From the NCBI GenBank assembly GCA_902572925.1, contig CACGHT010000001.1, positions 1 through 64,000 of the forward strand: a DNA stretch of 64,000 nucleotides, given 5' to 3'. Shown one piece after another: positions 9,611 to 17,363 of the stretch; position 1 is the first letter of the stretch; each line of letters begins with the position of its first letter. The notes under the pieces are model-generated. The model made no database searches. It was given only the letters and a program-made list of their open reading frames with translations, and was not told the origin of the DNA. Origin of the DNA: an uncultured Pelagibacteraceae bacterium (GTDB lineage: Bacteria; Pseudomonadota; Alphaproteobacteria; Pelagibacterales; Pelagibacteraceae). The position numbers and the translations under genes were made by a program.

Positions 9611-10505
9611 CTTTTAAAATTAACTTTATTAAATTTATGAAATCAATTCCAATATAAGCTGATATCTCTGGAACTAAAGATAGTTTTGTCATTCCAGGTT
9701 GGGTATTAATTTCTAAGAGATAAAATTTTCCCTTAAAATATTTAAAATCTGATCTTGTAACCCCCCTGCACCCCATCAAGTTGTGTGCTTTTAAAGTAAT
9801 GTCCATCAGAACTTTATATTTTTTTTTCGGCAAATCTACTGGAATGATATGCTCTGTCTTAGCGTTAGAATTATACTTTGCTTGATAATCGTAAAACTTT
9901 CTCTTTGGTTTTAGCTCGATTGCTCCAAGCTTCCTCTTTCCAATTATAGCTGATTGAATTTCTCTCCCAGGTATAAATTGTTCTATCAATATCTTTTTAT
10001 AATCTTTTAATAATTTTACGTTTCTGGATAAATTATTCTTAGTACAAATATAAACATCGACACTAGAACCCTCATTAATTGGTTTGATTACAACAGGAAA
10101 GTTCAACTTTTTTTTTACTAAACTTATAAGTTCTTTATTATTTTTATTAAAAGTAAAAATGAAATATTTTGGTGTCAAAATTTGATTTTTAATAAAAATT
10201 TTTTTTGAAATTTCTTTATCCATTGCCTTAGCAGAGGCAATTACACCTGAATGGGTATAAGGTATGCCAATTGTCTCAAGGATTGTTTGTATGTATCCGT
10301 CTTCACCAAACTGCCCATGTAGAGCATTAAAAATGAAATGGGGTTTGAAACTTTTTGTTACTGATATTAAATTTTTGTCTGGCTCGCATATTTTTACTCT
10401 ATAATTATTTTTTTTTAATTCTTTAGCAACCTGCCTGCCTGTTTCTAAGCTGATAATTCTTTCCTTGGAAATACCGCCTGAAATTATCAAAATTTTTTTT
10501 TTCAA
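9591..10505 (-). CDS. ddl: D-alanine--D-alanine ligase
   Basis: 304-residue ATP-grasp enzyme that makes the D-Ala-D-Ala dipeptide for peptidoglycan. N-terminal GGISKERIISLETG and HGQFGEDGYIQ are the Ddl substrate motifs (the glycine loop and the E of GEDG). The ATP-grasp centre is seen in FPVVIKPINEGSS, and the C-terminal magnesium-binding motif in LLEINTQPGMT. The length is typical of DdlB. It starts 1 bp after murB and overlaps ftsQ by 20 bp, as in the canonical dcw order. Confidence 0.95.
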   Translation of the reverse strand: MKKKILIISGGISKERIISLETGRQVAKELKKNNYRVKICEPDKNLISVTKSFKPHFIFNALHGQFGEDGYIQTILETIGIPYTHSGVIASAKAMDKEISKKIFIKNQILTPKYFIFTFNKNNKELISLVKKKLNFPVVIKPINEGSSVDVYICTKNNLSRNVKLLKDYKKILIEQFIPGREIQSAIIGKRKLGAIELKPKRKFYDYQAKYNSNAKTEHIIPVDLPKKKYKVLMDITLKAHNLMGCRGVTRSDFKYFKGKFYLLEINTQPGMTKLSLVPEISAYIGIDFINLIKLILKDASINK

Positions 10506-10506
10506 T

Positions 10507-11415
10507 TTATTCTAATATTTTAATTTCTTTATCTAATTTTATGCCAGTTTTTTCTAGAACTTTTTTTGAAACAAAATCAATTAATTTTTTCATATCTTTA
10601 AATGATGCATTTCCTTTATTAACAAAAAAATTTGAATGTTTTTCAGAAATGTATGCATCTCCAAACTGAGTATCTATCGAAACAGACTCTCTGATTAGTT
10701 CCCAAACTTTCTTATCCGTTTGATTTATTGGATTTTTAAAAGTGCTTCCACCAGTTTTAATTCTCATTGGTTGATTTTTTTCTTTTAAAGATTTCATTCT
10801 TATTACTTCACTATTTACCTTTTTAAAATTACTTTTAATTCCTTTAAAAGAAGCACTTAAAAATATCAAATCTTCAGATAAATCATTACTTCTATAATCA
10901 AATTTAATTTCTTTTGATGGAATTGTTATTAAATTCCCTTTCTGATCTATGGCCTGGATAGAAAGGAGAACATCTTTAAATTCTCTTCCAAAACATCCAG
11001 CATTCATTTTAATTCCTCCGCCGATAGACCCCGGTATACAGGATAAAAACTCAAATCCACTCAAATTATTTTCAGCGGCAAAAATAGATAGGTTATTATC
11101 TAAAACACCACTTCCAGAAATAATTACATCTTCTCTTAATAATGATATTCTCCTAAAATTTTTACCCAGCTTTATAACAACTCCATCAAAAGTGTTATCT
11201 GAGATTAAAGTATTAGAGCCTGCACCAATGATAAAGATTTTTTCTTTCTTATCTAGTAATTTGAGAAATTTGACTAAATCTCTTAAATTTTCTGCCTTGT
11301 AAAAAACTTTGGTCTTTCCTCCAATATTAAACCAGTTTTTTTTTTTTAAATCTTGATCGTAAATTACGTTTTTATCAAAGTCTTGAAACAAATCTTTAAG
11401 CTGATGTATCTGCAT
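10507..11415 (-). CDS. murB: UDP-N-acetylenolpyruvoylglucosamine reductase
   Basis: 302-residue FAD enzyme reducing UDP-GlcNAc-enolpyruvate to UDP-MurNAc in the cytosol. FAD-binding motifs are visible: NIGGKT near the N-terminus, GAGSNTLI, and CIPGSIGGGIKMNAGCFG. The catalytic serine is in GGSTFKNP, which places it in the type II, shorter MurB class. The ATG shares one base with the murC stop (TAATG), indicating coupling. Confidence 0.96.
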   Translation of the reverse strand: MQIHQLKDLFQDFDKNVIYDQDLKKKNWFNIGGKTKVFYKAENLRDLVKFLKLLDKKEKIFIIGAGSNTLISDNTFDGVVIKLGKNFRRISLLREDVIISGSGVLDNNLSIFAAENNLSGFEFLSCIPGSIGGGIKMNAGCFGREFKDVLLSIQAIDQKGNLITIPSKEIKFDYRSNDLSEDLIFLSASFKGIKSNFKKVNSEVIRMKSLKEKNQPMRIKTGGSTFKNPINQTDKKVWELIRESVSIDTQFGDAYISEKHSNFFVNKGNASFKDMKKLIDFVSKKVLEKTGIKLDKEIKILE

Positions 11416-12809
11416 TACATTAACTCAGGTAATTTTTTCATCCAATTTGAGATTGAACCTGCGCCCATTCCTATAACAATTTTGTTTCCATAAATGTTTT
11501 GCTTAAGAAATTTCGCTAATTCAATATTATTTTTAATCATAAATAGTTTTACTTTTGAATTTTTGATTATTTCTTTTGCAAAATCATTATAATGAAAATC
11601 TAATTTAATTTTTTCTCCTGCTGTAAAAATAGGACATAATATAATCGTGTCCGCATCTCTAAAACAGTGAGTAAATTCATTTCTTAAATCTTTTAACCTT
11701 GATATTCTATGTGGTTGAAAAACACATATTTTTTCACACTTATCAAAAACTTTTTTTACTCCTTCTAACACAGACTTTATCTCTGTTGGATGATGGGCAT
11801 AATCATCGTAGAAATCTACTCCGTTATATGAAAATATCTTATTAAATCTTCGCTGTACACCTTTAAAGTTTTTTAAACCTTTTTTAATGTTAGACACTGG
11901 AATTCCGACAGTAAGAGCAACTGCAATTGCAGCTGTAGAGTTTCTAATATTATGAACACCTAATAGTGGGATCTGAAAGTTTTTTAAGACTGTTTTTTTT
12001 TTATTTGGTAAATTTATAAATAAATCAAACTTTGAGAAATGTTTGTTTTGAATAATATTTTTTATCAGAAAATTAGCATTAGACTTAATTCCATAGGTAA
12101 AAAAATTTTTATTTTTGATATTTTTAATCAATTCTTTGTTAATTTTATCATCAATACAAATAAAAGATTTTCCAAATGATGGTACTTTTTTTAAAAAGTG
12201 TAGAAAATGATTTTTTAAATCCTTAATAGATTTATAAAAATCCATGTGCTCTCTATCAATGTTTGTTATAATTGAATATGTGGGAGAAATATGGGTAAAA
12301 CTTCCATCTGACTCATCTGCCTCTAATATAGACCAGTCACTCTTACCTAACTTCGCTGTGCTCTTTATTGAGTTTATTATACCTCCATTGATTATAGTAG
12401 GATCTAACTTAGTATTTTCAAAAATAGAACTTACCAGAGATGTCGTTGTTGTTTTACCATGGGAGCCAACCACAACAATATTTTTCATTAAAGAAACAAG
12501 ATTTGCTAACATCTTACCTCTTTTTATTACTGGTAATTTTTTTCTTTTAGCCTCTAGTAATTCTGGATTACTTTTTTTTATTGCAGAGGAAGTTACTACA
12601 ATTGTAACATCTTTCATGTTTTGTTTTTTGTGACCAATAAAAATTCTAACACCCTGTTTTTTTAATTTTTCAATATTTTTATTCTTATTGATATCACTTC
12701 CTTGAATTTGAAAACCTTTTGCTTTCATAATTAATGCAAGACCACTCATACCTATTCCACCTATACCTATAAAATGAATAGTCTCTTTTTTAGCTAATTC
12801 AATTTTCAT
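11415..12809 (-). CDS. murC: UDP-N-acetylmuramate--L-alanine ligase
   Basis: 464-residue Mur ligase adding L-Ala to UDP-MurNAc. The N-terminal Rossmann motif FIGIGGIGMSGLA is diagnostic of MurC. The ATP P-loop VGSHGKTTTTS follows (about 115-125), and EADESDGSF and DDYAHHPTEI are the catalytic/central-domain motifs. Full length. The start overlaps murG by 11 bp and the stop touches the murB ATG. Confidence 0.97.
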   Translation of the reverse strand: MKIELAKKETIHFIGIGGIGMSGLALIMKAKGFQIQGSDINKNKNIEKLKKQGVRIFIGHKKQNMKDVTIVVTSSAIKKSNPELLEAKRKKLPVIKRGKMLANLVSLMKNIVVVGSHGKTTTTSLVSSIFENTKLDPTIINGGIINSIKSTAKLGKSDWSILEADESDGSFTHISPTYSIITNIDREHMDFYKSIKDLKNHFLHFLKKVPSFGKSFICIDDKINKELIKNIKNKNFFTYGIKSNANFLIKNIIQNKHFSKFDLFINLPNKKKTVLKNFQIPLLGVHNIRNSTAAIAVALTVGIPVSNIKKGLKNFKGVQRRFNKIFSYNGVDFYDDYAHHPTEIKSVLEGVKKVFDKCEKICVFQPHRISRLKDLRNEFTHCFRDADTIILCPIFTAGEKIKLDFHYNDFAKEIIKNSKVKLFMIKNNIELAKFLKQNIYGNKIVIGMGAGSISNWMKKLPELM

Positions 12810-13863
12810 TAATAGTTTCCAGTATTTTTTTGTTTATATTATTCCATGAGTTTTGGAAATTATGTTTTTCTAAATTATCTTTTTTTATGTTGTATTCAGA
12901 CTTATTTATAATTACGTGATCTAAAAACTTTTCTAAATTAATAATATTAAAGTCTTTTTGAGTCATAATCCAACAGCAACCTAAGTTTTTATAAAAATTT
13001 GCATTTTCAAATTGGTGATTATCTTTTGACGAAACCAAAGGAACAGCTAGAAATGGTTTATTCATGATTGATAATTCTGCTAAAGTGGATGCACCAGCAC
13101 GAGTAATACATAGGTCTGATTGATGTATGAAATCTGCTAAATTTTCCTCAAAATCAAAAATAGTATTTTCAATTTGAGCCTCATCATAAATATTTTTCAA
13201 ATTATCAATATTACTTTTATGAGTTTGTTGAATAATTTTGATTTTATTTTTTTTTGATAAATTTACGATAACATCTTTTATGATGTTGTCAAAAATCTTT
13301 GCTCCTTGACTTCCGCCCACAACTAAAAGACAAAATACTTTATTTTCTTTTTTGATTTTGTTTTTATCATAAAAATTTTTTTTAACTAGCGGAGATATTA
13401 TTTTAATTTTATGCTTAAATTTTTCAGGAAAGTTTTTCAAATTTTTTGTATAAGAAAAAATTTTATTACAAAAGCCTAAAAAAAGTCTATTTGCTCTGCC
13501 TAAAATGATATTTGGCTCAAGTAGGTATATCTTTTTTCCTAATAATTTTGCACCAATACAAACAGGTAATGTCATGTACCCACCTGTTGAAATAACAATA
13601 TTAATTCTATTTTTTTTTAAAAATAAGACTGCTTTAATCACCAAATAAATTAGATAAAATATTTTAAAGATAAAAAATATATTTAGATTTAATTTAGGAG
13701 TGTTTATCAAAACAATATCATTTTTTTTTTCATCTAAATATTTTAACCCTCTCAAATCGGTAGAAATAAAAACATTAAAATTTAGATGTAAATGTTCATA
13801 TAGAATTTTAGCTGGCACTACATGTCCTCCTGATCCTCCTGTTGAGATTAATATATTTTTCAT
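12799..13863 (-). CDS. murG: UDP-GlcNAc:lipid I N-acetylglucosaminyltransferase
   Basis: 354-residue peripheral membrane GT-B enzyme converting lipid I to lipid II at the cytoplasmic face. The N-terminal glycine loop STGGSGGHVVPA, the second glycine-rich loop VVGGSQGAKIFD, and the C-terminal RAGASTLAEL plus SSKDNHQFENA motifs are clear. A hydrophobic patch (residues about 60-85, with the FFIFKIFYLIYLV stretch) fits membrane association. The start overlaps the ftsW stop by 4 bp (ATGA). Confidence 0.95.
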   Translation of the reverse strand: MKNILISTGGSGGHVVPAKILYEHLHLNFNVFISTDLRGLKYLDEKKNDIVLINTPKLNLNIFFIFKIFYLIYLVIKAVLFLKKNRINIVISTGGYMTLPVCIGAKLLGKKIYLLEPNIILGRANRLFLGFCNKIFSYTKNLKNFPEKFKHKIKIISPLVKKNFYDKNKIKKENKVFCLLVVGGSQGAKIFDNIIKDVIVNLSKKNKIKIIQQTHKSNIDNLKNIYDEAQIENTIFDFEENLADFIHQSDLCITRAGASTLAELSIMNKPFLAVPLVSSKDNHQFENANFYKNLGCCWIMTQKDFNIINLEKFLDHVIINKSEYNIKKDNLEKHNFQNSWNNINKKILETINEN

Positions 13864-14987
13864 CCTATTATTTTTCTTTTTGTTAAATTTAAAATTATTC
13901 CAGACATGATAGAGATGCTCATTATTGATGATCCTCCATAGCTTAAAAATGGCAAAGTCATTCCAGTCGTTGGAAATAATCTAATATTTACTCCTATGTG
14001 AATCATTGCTTGCATGAGTATTAAACTAATTGATCCAGTTAATATTAGCTTAATCTTTTTATCATTTTCGCTGTAAACTTTTTTTAAAACTGAAATTATC
14101 AATATTAGATAAGTCAATAAAATTAACATTATAAAGATTACTCCAAACTCCTCTGAAATTACTGAAATAATATAGTCAGTGTGAGCTTCAGGTACTCTGT
14201 TTTTTAATGTTCCCTCCCCAATACCTTTTCCAAAAAAACCTCCACTTATTATAGCTTCTAATGCTTTATCTGATTGAAAATTATGAGTGCCCATTTCAGG
14301 ATTAAAAAAAGAAAATAATCTATCTTTTATATATTTAAATTGTGGCAAGTAATTAATGATGGTTACTATTGCGATTAATGAAATAAAAAAAAATAGGCTC
14401 AAGAAAAATATACTTATGCCAGAAATAAAAATCAAAACTAACCAACTAAAACCGATCAAAAGAGTTTGGCCAATATCTGGTTGAAGTATCAAAAGACTCG
14501 ATATCAAGATAGTTAACAAAAAAGTTAAAAAATATTTAAAATTTAAATTAGTATATTTTTGAGAGCAAATTATCATACTAATTATTACTATTAAAAAAGG
14601 CTTCACAAATTCAACAGGTTGTATTCTTGGCAATACCAACAAATCAATCCATCTCTTTGAACCTTTAATCTCTACTCCAATTATAGGAACAAGTAATAAC
14701 AAAACCAATGATATGCAGAAAAATATTATGGAAATTCTATAAATTTCTTTCTTAGGTATAAAAGAAAGGAAAAAAATTAAAAAAAAACCAAAAAAAACAA
14801 ATACTGTATGTTTAAAAAAAAAGAAATATGTATTTGTATCTAATTTATCGGATGCAATTAGAGAAGTTGATACAAGGGAAAAAAATAAACCCACCAAAAA
14901 TAAAATTAAGATCAAGGATAAAATAGGTTTATCAATACTTTTCCACCATTGATAAAAAGAAATATAACTAAATAATTTTTCTTTCAT
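13860..14987 (-). CDS. ftsW: Septal peptidoglycan glycosyltransferase FtsW
   Basis: 375-residue SEDS polytopic membrane protein with about ten hydrophobic segments. It polymerises lipid II at the septum with FtsI. Family motifs are visible: KGSKRWI, QPVEFVKPF, QPDIGQTLL, the large extracytoplasmic loop with SFFNPEMGTHNFQSDKALEA and GKGIGEG, then PEAHTDYIISVISEEFG, and PTTGMTLPFLSYGGSS near the C-terminus. It overlaps murD by 20 bp and murG by 4 bp. Confidence 0.95.
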   Translation of the reverse strand: MKEKLFSYISFYQWWKSIDKPILSLILILFLVGLFFSLVSTSLIASDKLDTNTYFFFFKHTVFVFFGFFLIFFLSFIPKKEIYRISIIFFCISLVLLLLVPIIGVEIKGSKRWIDLLVLPRIQPVEFVKPFLIVIISMIICSQKYTNLNFKYFLTFLLTILISSLLILQPDIGQTLLIGFSWLVLIFISGISIFFLSLFFFISLIAIVTIINYLPQFKYIKDRLFSFFNPEMGTHNFQSDKALEAIISGGFFGKGIGEGTLKNRVPEAHTDYIISVISEEFGVIFIMLILLTYLILIISVLKKVYSENDKKIKLILTGSISLILMQAMIHIGVNIRLFPTTGMTLPFLSYGGSSIMSISIMSGIILNLTKRKIIG

Positions 14988-16278
14988 CGAAATATCTTTT
15001 TATTAATTTATTAAAATATAAACCCCTTTCCTCGAAATTTTTAAAACTATCAAATGATGCAGAGGCTGGACTAAATAAGATCGTATTATTTAAGTGTTTC
15101 TTTTTATGAATACCTTTAAAAATTGCTAATAGTGCAAGATTTAAATTTTTAAACTTTTTTAATTCAGTCTTATCCTTTAAATCTGTTGAAAATTTTTTAT
15201 AGTTTTTACCAAAGATATAAATCTTAATATTTTTAAAATATTTTTTTGATAACAATAATTTATCATTTTTTTTTGGAATACCACCAATTAGCCAATGAAT
15301 ATTTTCATACATTTCTAACAATTCTTTCGAGGATGAATAACTTGTTGATTTAGAATCATTAATTATGACTAATTTTTTTTTGTTATAGATAATTTTCTGT
15401 CTATAATTCAATCCTTTAAATTTATTAATGCTTTTTAATATCTCATTTTGTTTTACATTAAATTTTTTTACCATTTCTAAAACAAATGCAAGATTTGCTT
15501 GATTTGATCTTGAGAAAAAATATTTGTTTGTAATTTTTTTTAAAACAAAATTATTTAATTTTGTATCTACATTTACTAGTTTGAACTTGGGCTTTTTTAT
15601 TTTAATTCTTTTTTGAATTAGATGATCGTTTTTATTTACAAATCCAACTGCATCTCTTTTATGATTATTAAAGATTTTAAATTTCGCATTTATATAATTA
15701 TTTAGATTGCCATGTCTCTCTAAATGATCTGGTGCGATGTTAAGTATGGCTGTAAATTTTGATGAGAAAATCTTACTATATTCTAATTGGTAAGAGGAAG
15801 CTTCAATTACAAAAATTGTTTTTTTTGAAATCTTTTTTATAGATAGTATTGGTCTACCAATGTTCCCTACTAGTCTTACATCTTTTTTTTGATCTTTTAG
15901 GATATCATACAAAAGTTTGCATGTAGTAGACTTTCCATTAGTACCAGTTATTGCAAATGAAACATTTCTATATAATGAGCAAAAAACATCTAGATCTGTA
16001 TAAATATTCTTATTTTTTTTTTTAAGTAAATTTTTTAACTTACATTTTTTTATATCAATTCCTGGGCTTAATATAATTATATCAAATTTGGTTTTTAGTA
16101 ATTTTTTAAAATTGAGAGTTTTTTTTTTAATCGACTTATTTATTTTAAGATTCGGGTTATCATCAAATAAATAAACATCATTTTTATTTCTTAAAAAATT
16201 GAACGATGAGAGGCCACTTTTTCCTAATCCATAAATTAGAATTTTTTTATTAAAGAAAATTTGTGAATTATCACTCAT
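14968..16278 (-). CDS. murD: UDP-N-acetylmuramoylalanine--D-glutamate ligase
   Basis: 436-residue Mur ligase that adds D-Glu. The N-terminal Rossmann-like motif ILIYGLGKSGLSSF, the P-loop AITGTNGKSTTCKLL, the NIAPDHLERHG motif and the C-terminal FSPASASFDSFKNFEERG motif are all typical MurD. An upstream ATG at 16335 keeps the frame open for 19 more residues inside mraY, but those residues are unlike MurD. The ATG at 16278 shares one base with the mraY stop (TAATG) and is the preferred start. Confidence 0.94.
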   Translation of the reverse strand: MSDNSQIFFNKKILIYGLGKSGLSSFNFLRNKNDVYLFDDNPNLKINKSIKKKTLNFKKLLKTKFDIIILSPGIDIKKCKLKNLLKKKNKNIYTDLDVFCSLYRNVSFAITGTNGKSTTCKLLYDILKDQKKDVRLVGNIGRPILSIKKISKKTIFVIEASSYQLEYSKIFSSKFTAILNIAPDHLERHGNLNNYINAKFKIFNNHKRDAVGFVNKNDHLIQKRIKIKKPKFKLVNVDTKLNNFVLKKITNKYFFSRSNQANLAFVLEMVKKFNVKQNEILKSINKFKGLNYRQKIIYNKKKLVIINDSKSTSYSSSKELLEMYENIHWLIGGIPKKNDKLLLSKKYFKNIKIYIFGKNYKKFSTDLKDKTELKKFKNLNLALLAIFKGIHKKKHLNNTILFSPASASFDSFKNFEERGLYFNKLIKRYFDERKII

Positions 16279-17363
16279 TATCTTAGTTTTAACGTAGCAA
16301 GTCCTATCATCGCTAAAATAATAGAAATTATCCAAAATCTAATTACAACTGTTGATTCAGGCCAACCTTTCTTCTCAAAATGATGATGGATTGGTGCCAT
16401 TTTAAAAACTCTTTTACCAGTAAGTTTAAATGATATTACTTGCACAATCACTGAAACCGCTTCAAGAACAAATAAACCTCCAGTAATTGCTAAAACTATT
16501 TCATGTTTTGTTATTATACCAACTGCTCCTAGAGAGCCACCCAAAGACAAAGATCCAGTATCTCCCATAAAAATTTTTGCTGGGGGTGCGTTGAACCATA
16601 AAAAACCTAAGCAAGAGCCAATGATGGCTCCACAAAAAATTGAGACTTCTCCAGTTCCTTCTATGTAAGGAATTTGTAAATAATTTGAAAATACAACATT
16701 TCCTGTAACATAACTTATAAATGCAAAACAAGCTGCAACAAGTATTACCGGCACTGTTGCTAATCCATCTAATCCATCAGTGAGATTTACAGCATTCGAT
16801 GAACCAATAATTACAAATATTGAAAAAGGTATAAAAAACCATCCCAGATTAATGATAAGATTTTTAAAAAAAGGAAAGTATAGATTTGTTAAATCTTGAT
16901 AATCATTAAAGTAAACATAAAAACTTACACCAATTATTGCTAGTATTATTTGAAAGGTAAATTTTATCTTTGATGAGATACCTGAAGAGTTACTATATTT
17001 TATCTTTTTATAATCATCGAATGCTCCAAGTAGACCAAAAGAGATTGCGATATACATACAAAATAAAACATTTAAATTCGATAAATCAGCCCAAAATAAT
17101 ACTGATATCAACAAACCAAACAAAATAATTACTCCACCCATTGTCGGAGTTCCAATTTTTTTAACTATATGATCCTCTGGACCATCATCACGGATAGGAT
17201 TTAAAATTTTTTGTTTTGAAAAAAATTTTATAAAAGACCCTCCTATAATTAAAACAATAAACAATGAGGTAAAAAAAGATAAACCAGTCCTAAATGTTAG
17301 ATATTTAAATACATTTAAAAAACTGAAATTATCAACAAAATTTAGTAAAAATTGATAAAGCAT
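16278..17363 (-). CDS. mraY: Phospho-N-acetylmuramoyl-pentapeptide transferase
   Basis: 361-residue polytopic membrane enzyme that makes lipid I from UDP-MurNAc-pentapeptide and undecaprenyl phosphate. Signature motifs: GTPTMGG, the catalytic aspartates in GAFDDYKK, NLTDGLDGLA, FMGDTGSL, and the cytoplasmic histidine loop MAPIHHHFEKKGW. About ten hydrophobic segments. It abuts the murE-murF fusion with no gap and is coupled to murD by TAATG. Confidence 0.97.
   Translation of the reverse strand: MLYQFLLNFVDNFSFLNVFKYLTFRTGLSFFTSLFIVLIIGGSFIKFFSKQKILNPIRDDGPEDHIVKKIGTPTMGGVIILFGLLISVLFWADLSNLNVLFCMYIAISFGLLGAFDDYKKIKYSNSSGISSKIKFTFQIILAIIGVSFYVYFNDYQDLTNLYFPFFKNLIINLGWFFIPFSIFVIIGSSNAVNLTDGLDGLATVPVILVAACFAFISYVTGNVVFSNYLQIPYIEGTGEVSIFCGAIIGSCLGFLWFNAPPAKIFMGDTGSLSLGGSLGAVGIITKHEIVLAITGGLFVLEAVSVIVQVISFKLTGKRVFKMAPIHHHFEKKGWPESTVVIRFWIISIILAMIGLATLKLR

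Noticed and set aside
16279-16335. Extended murD start
   Set aside because: The extra 19 residues overlap mraY by 58 bp and do not look like MurD; the TAATG junction at 16278 is the natural start.
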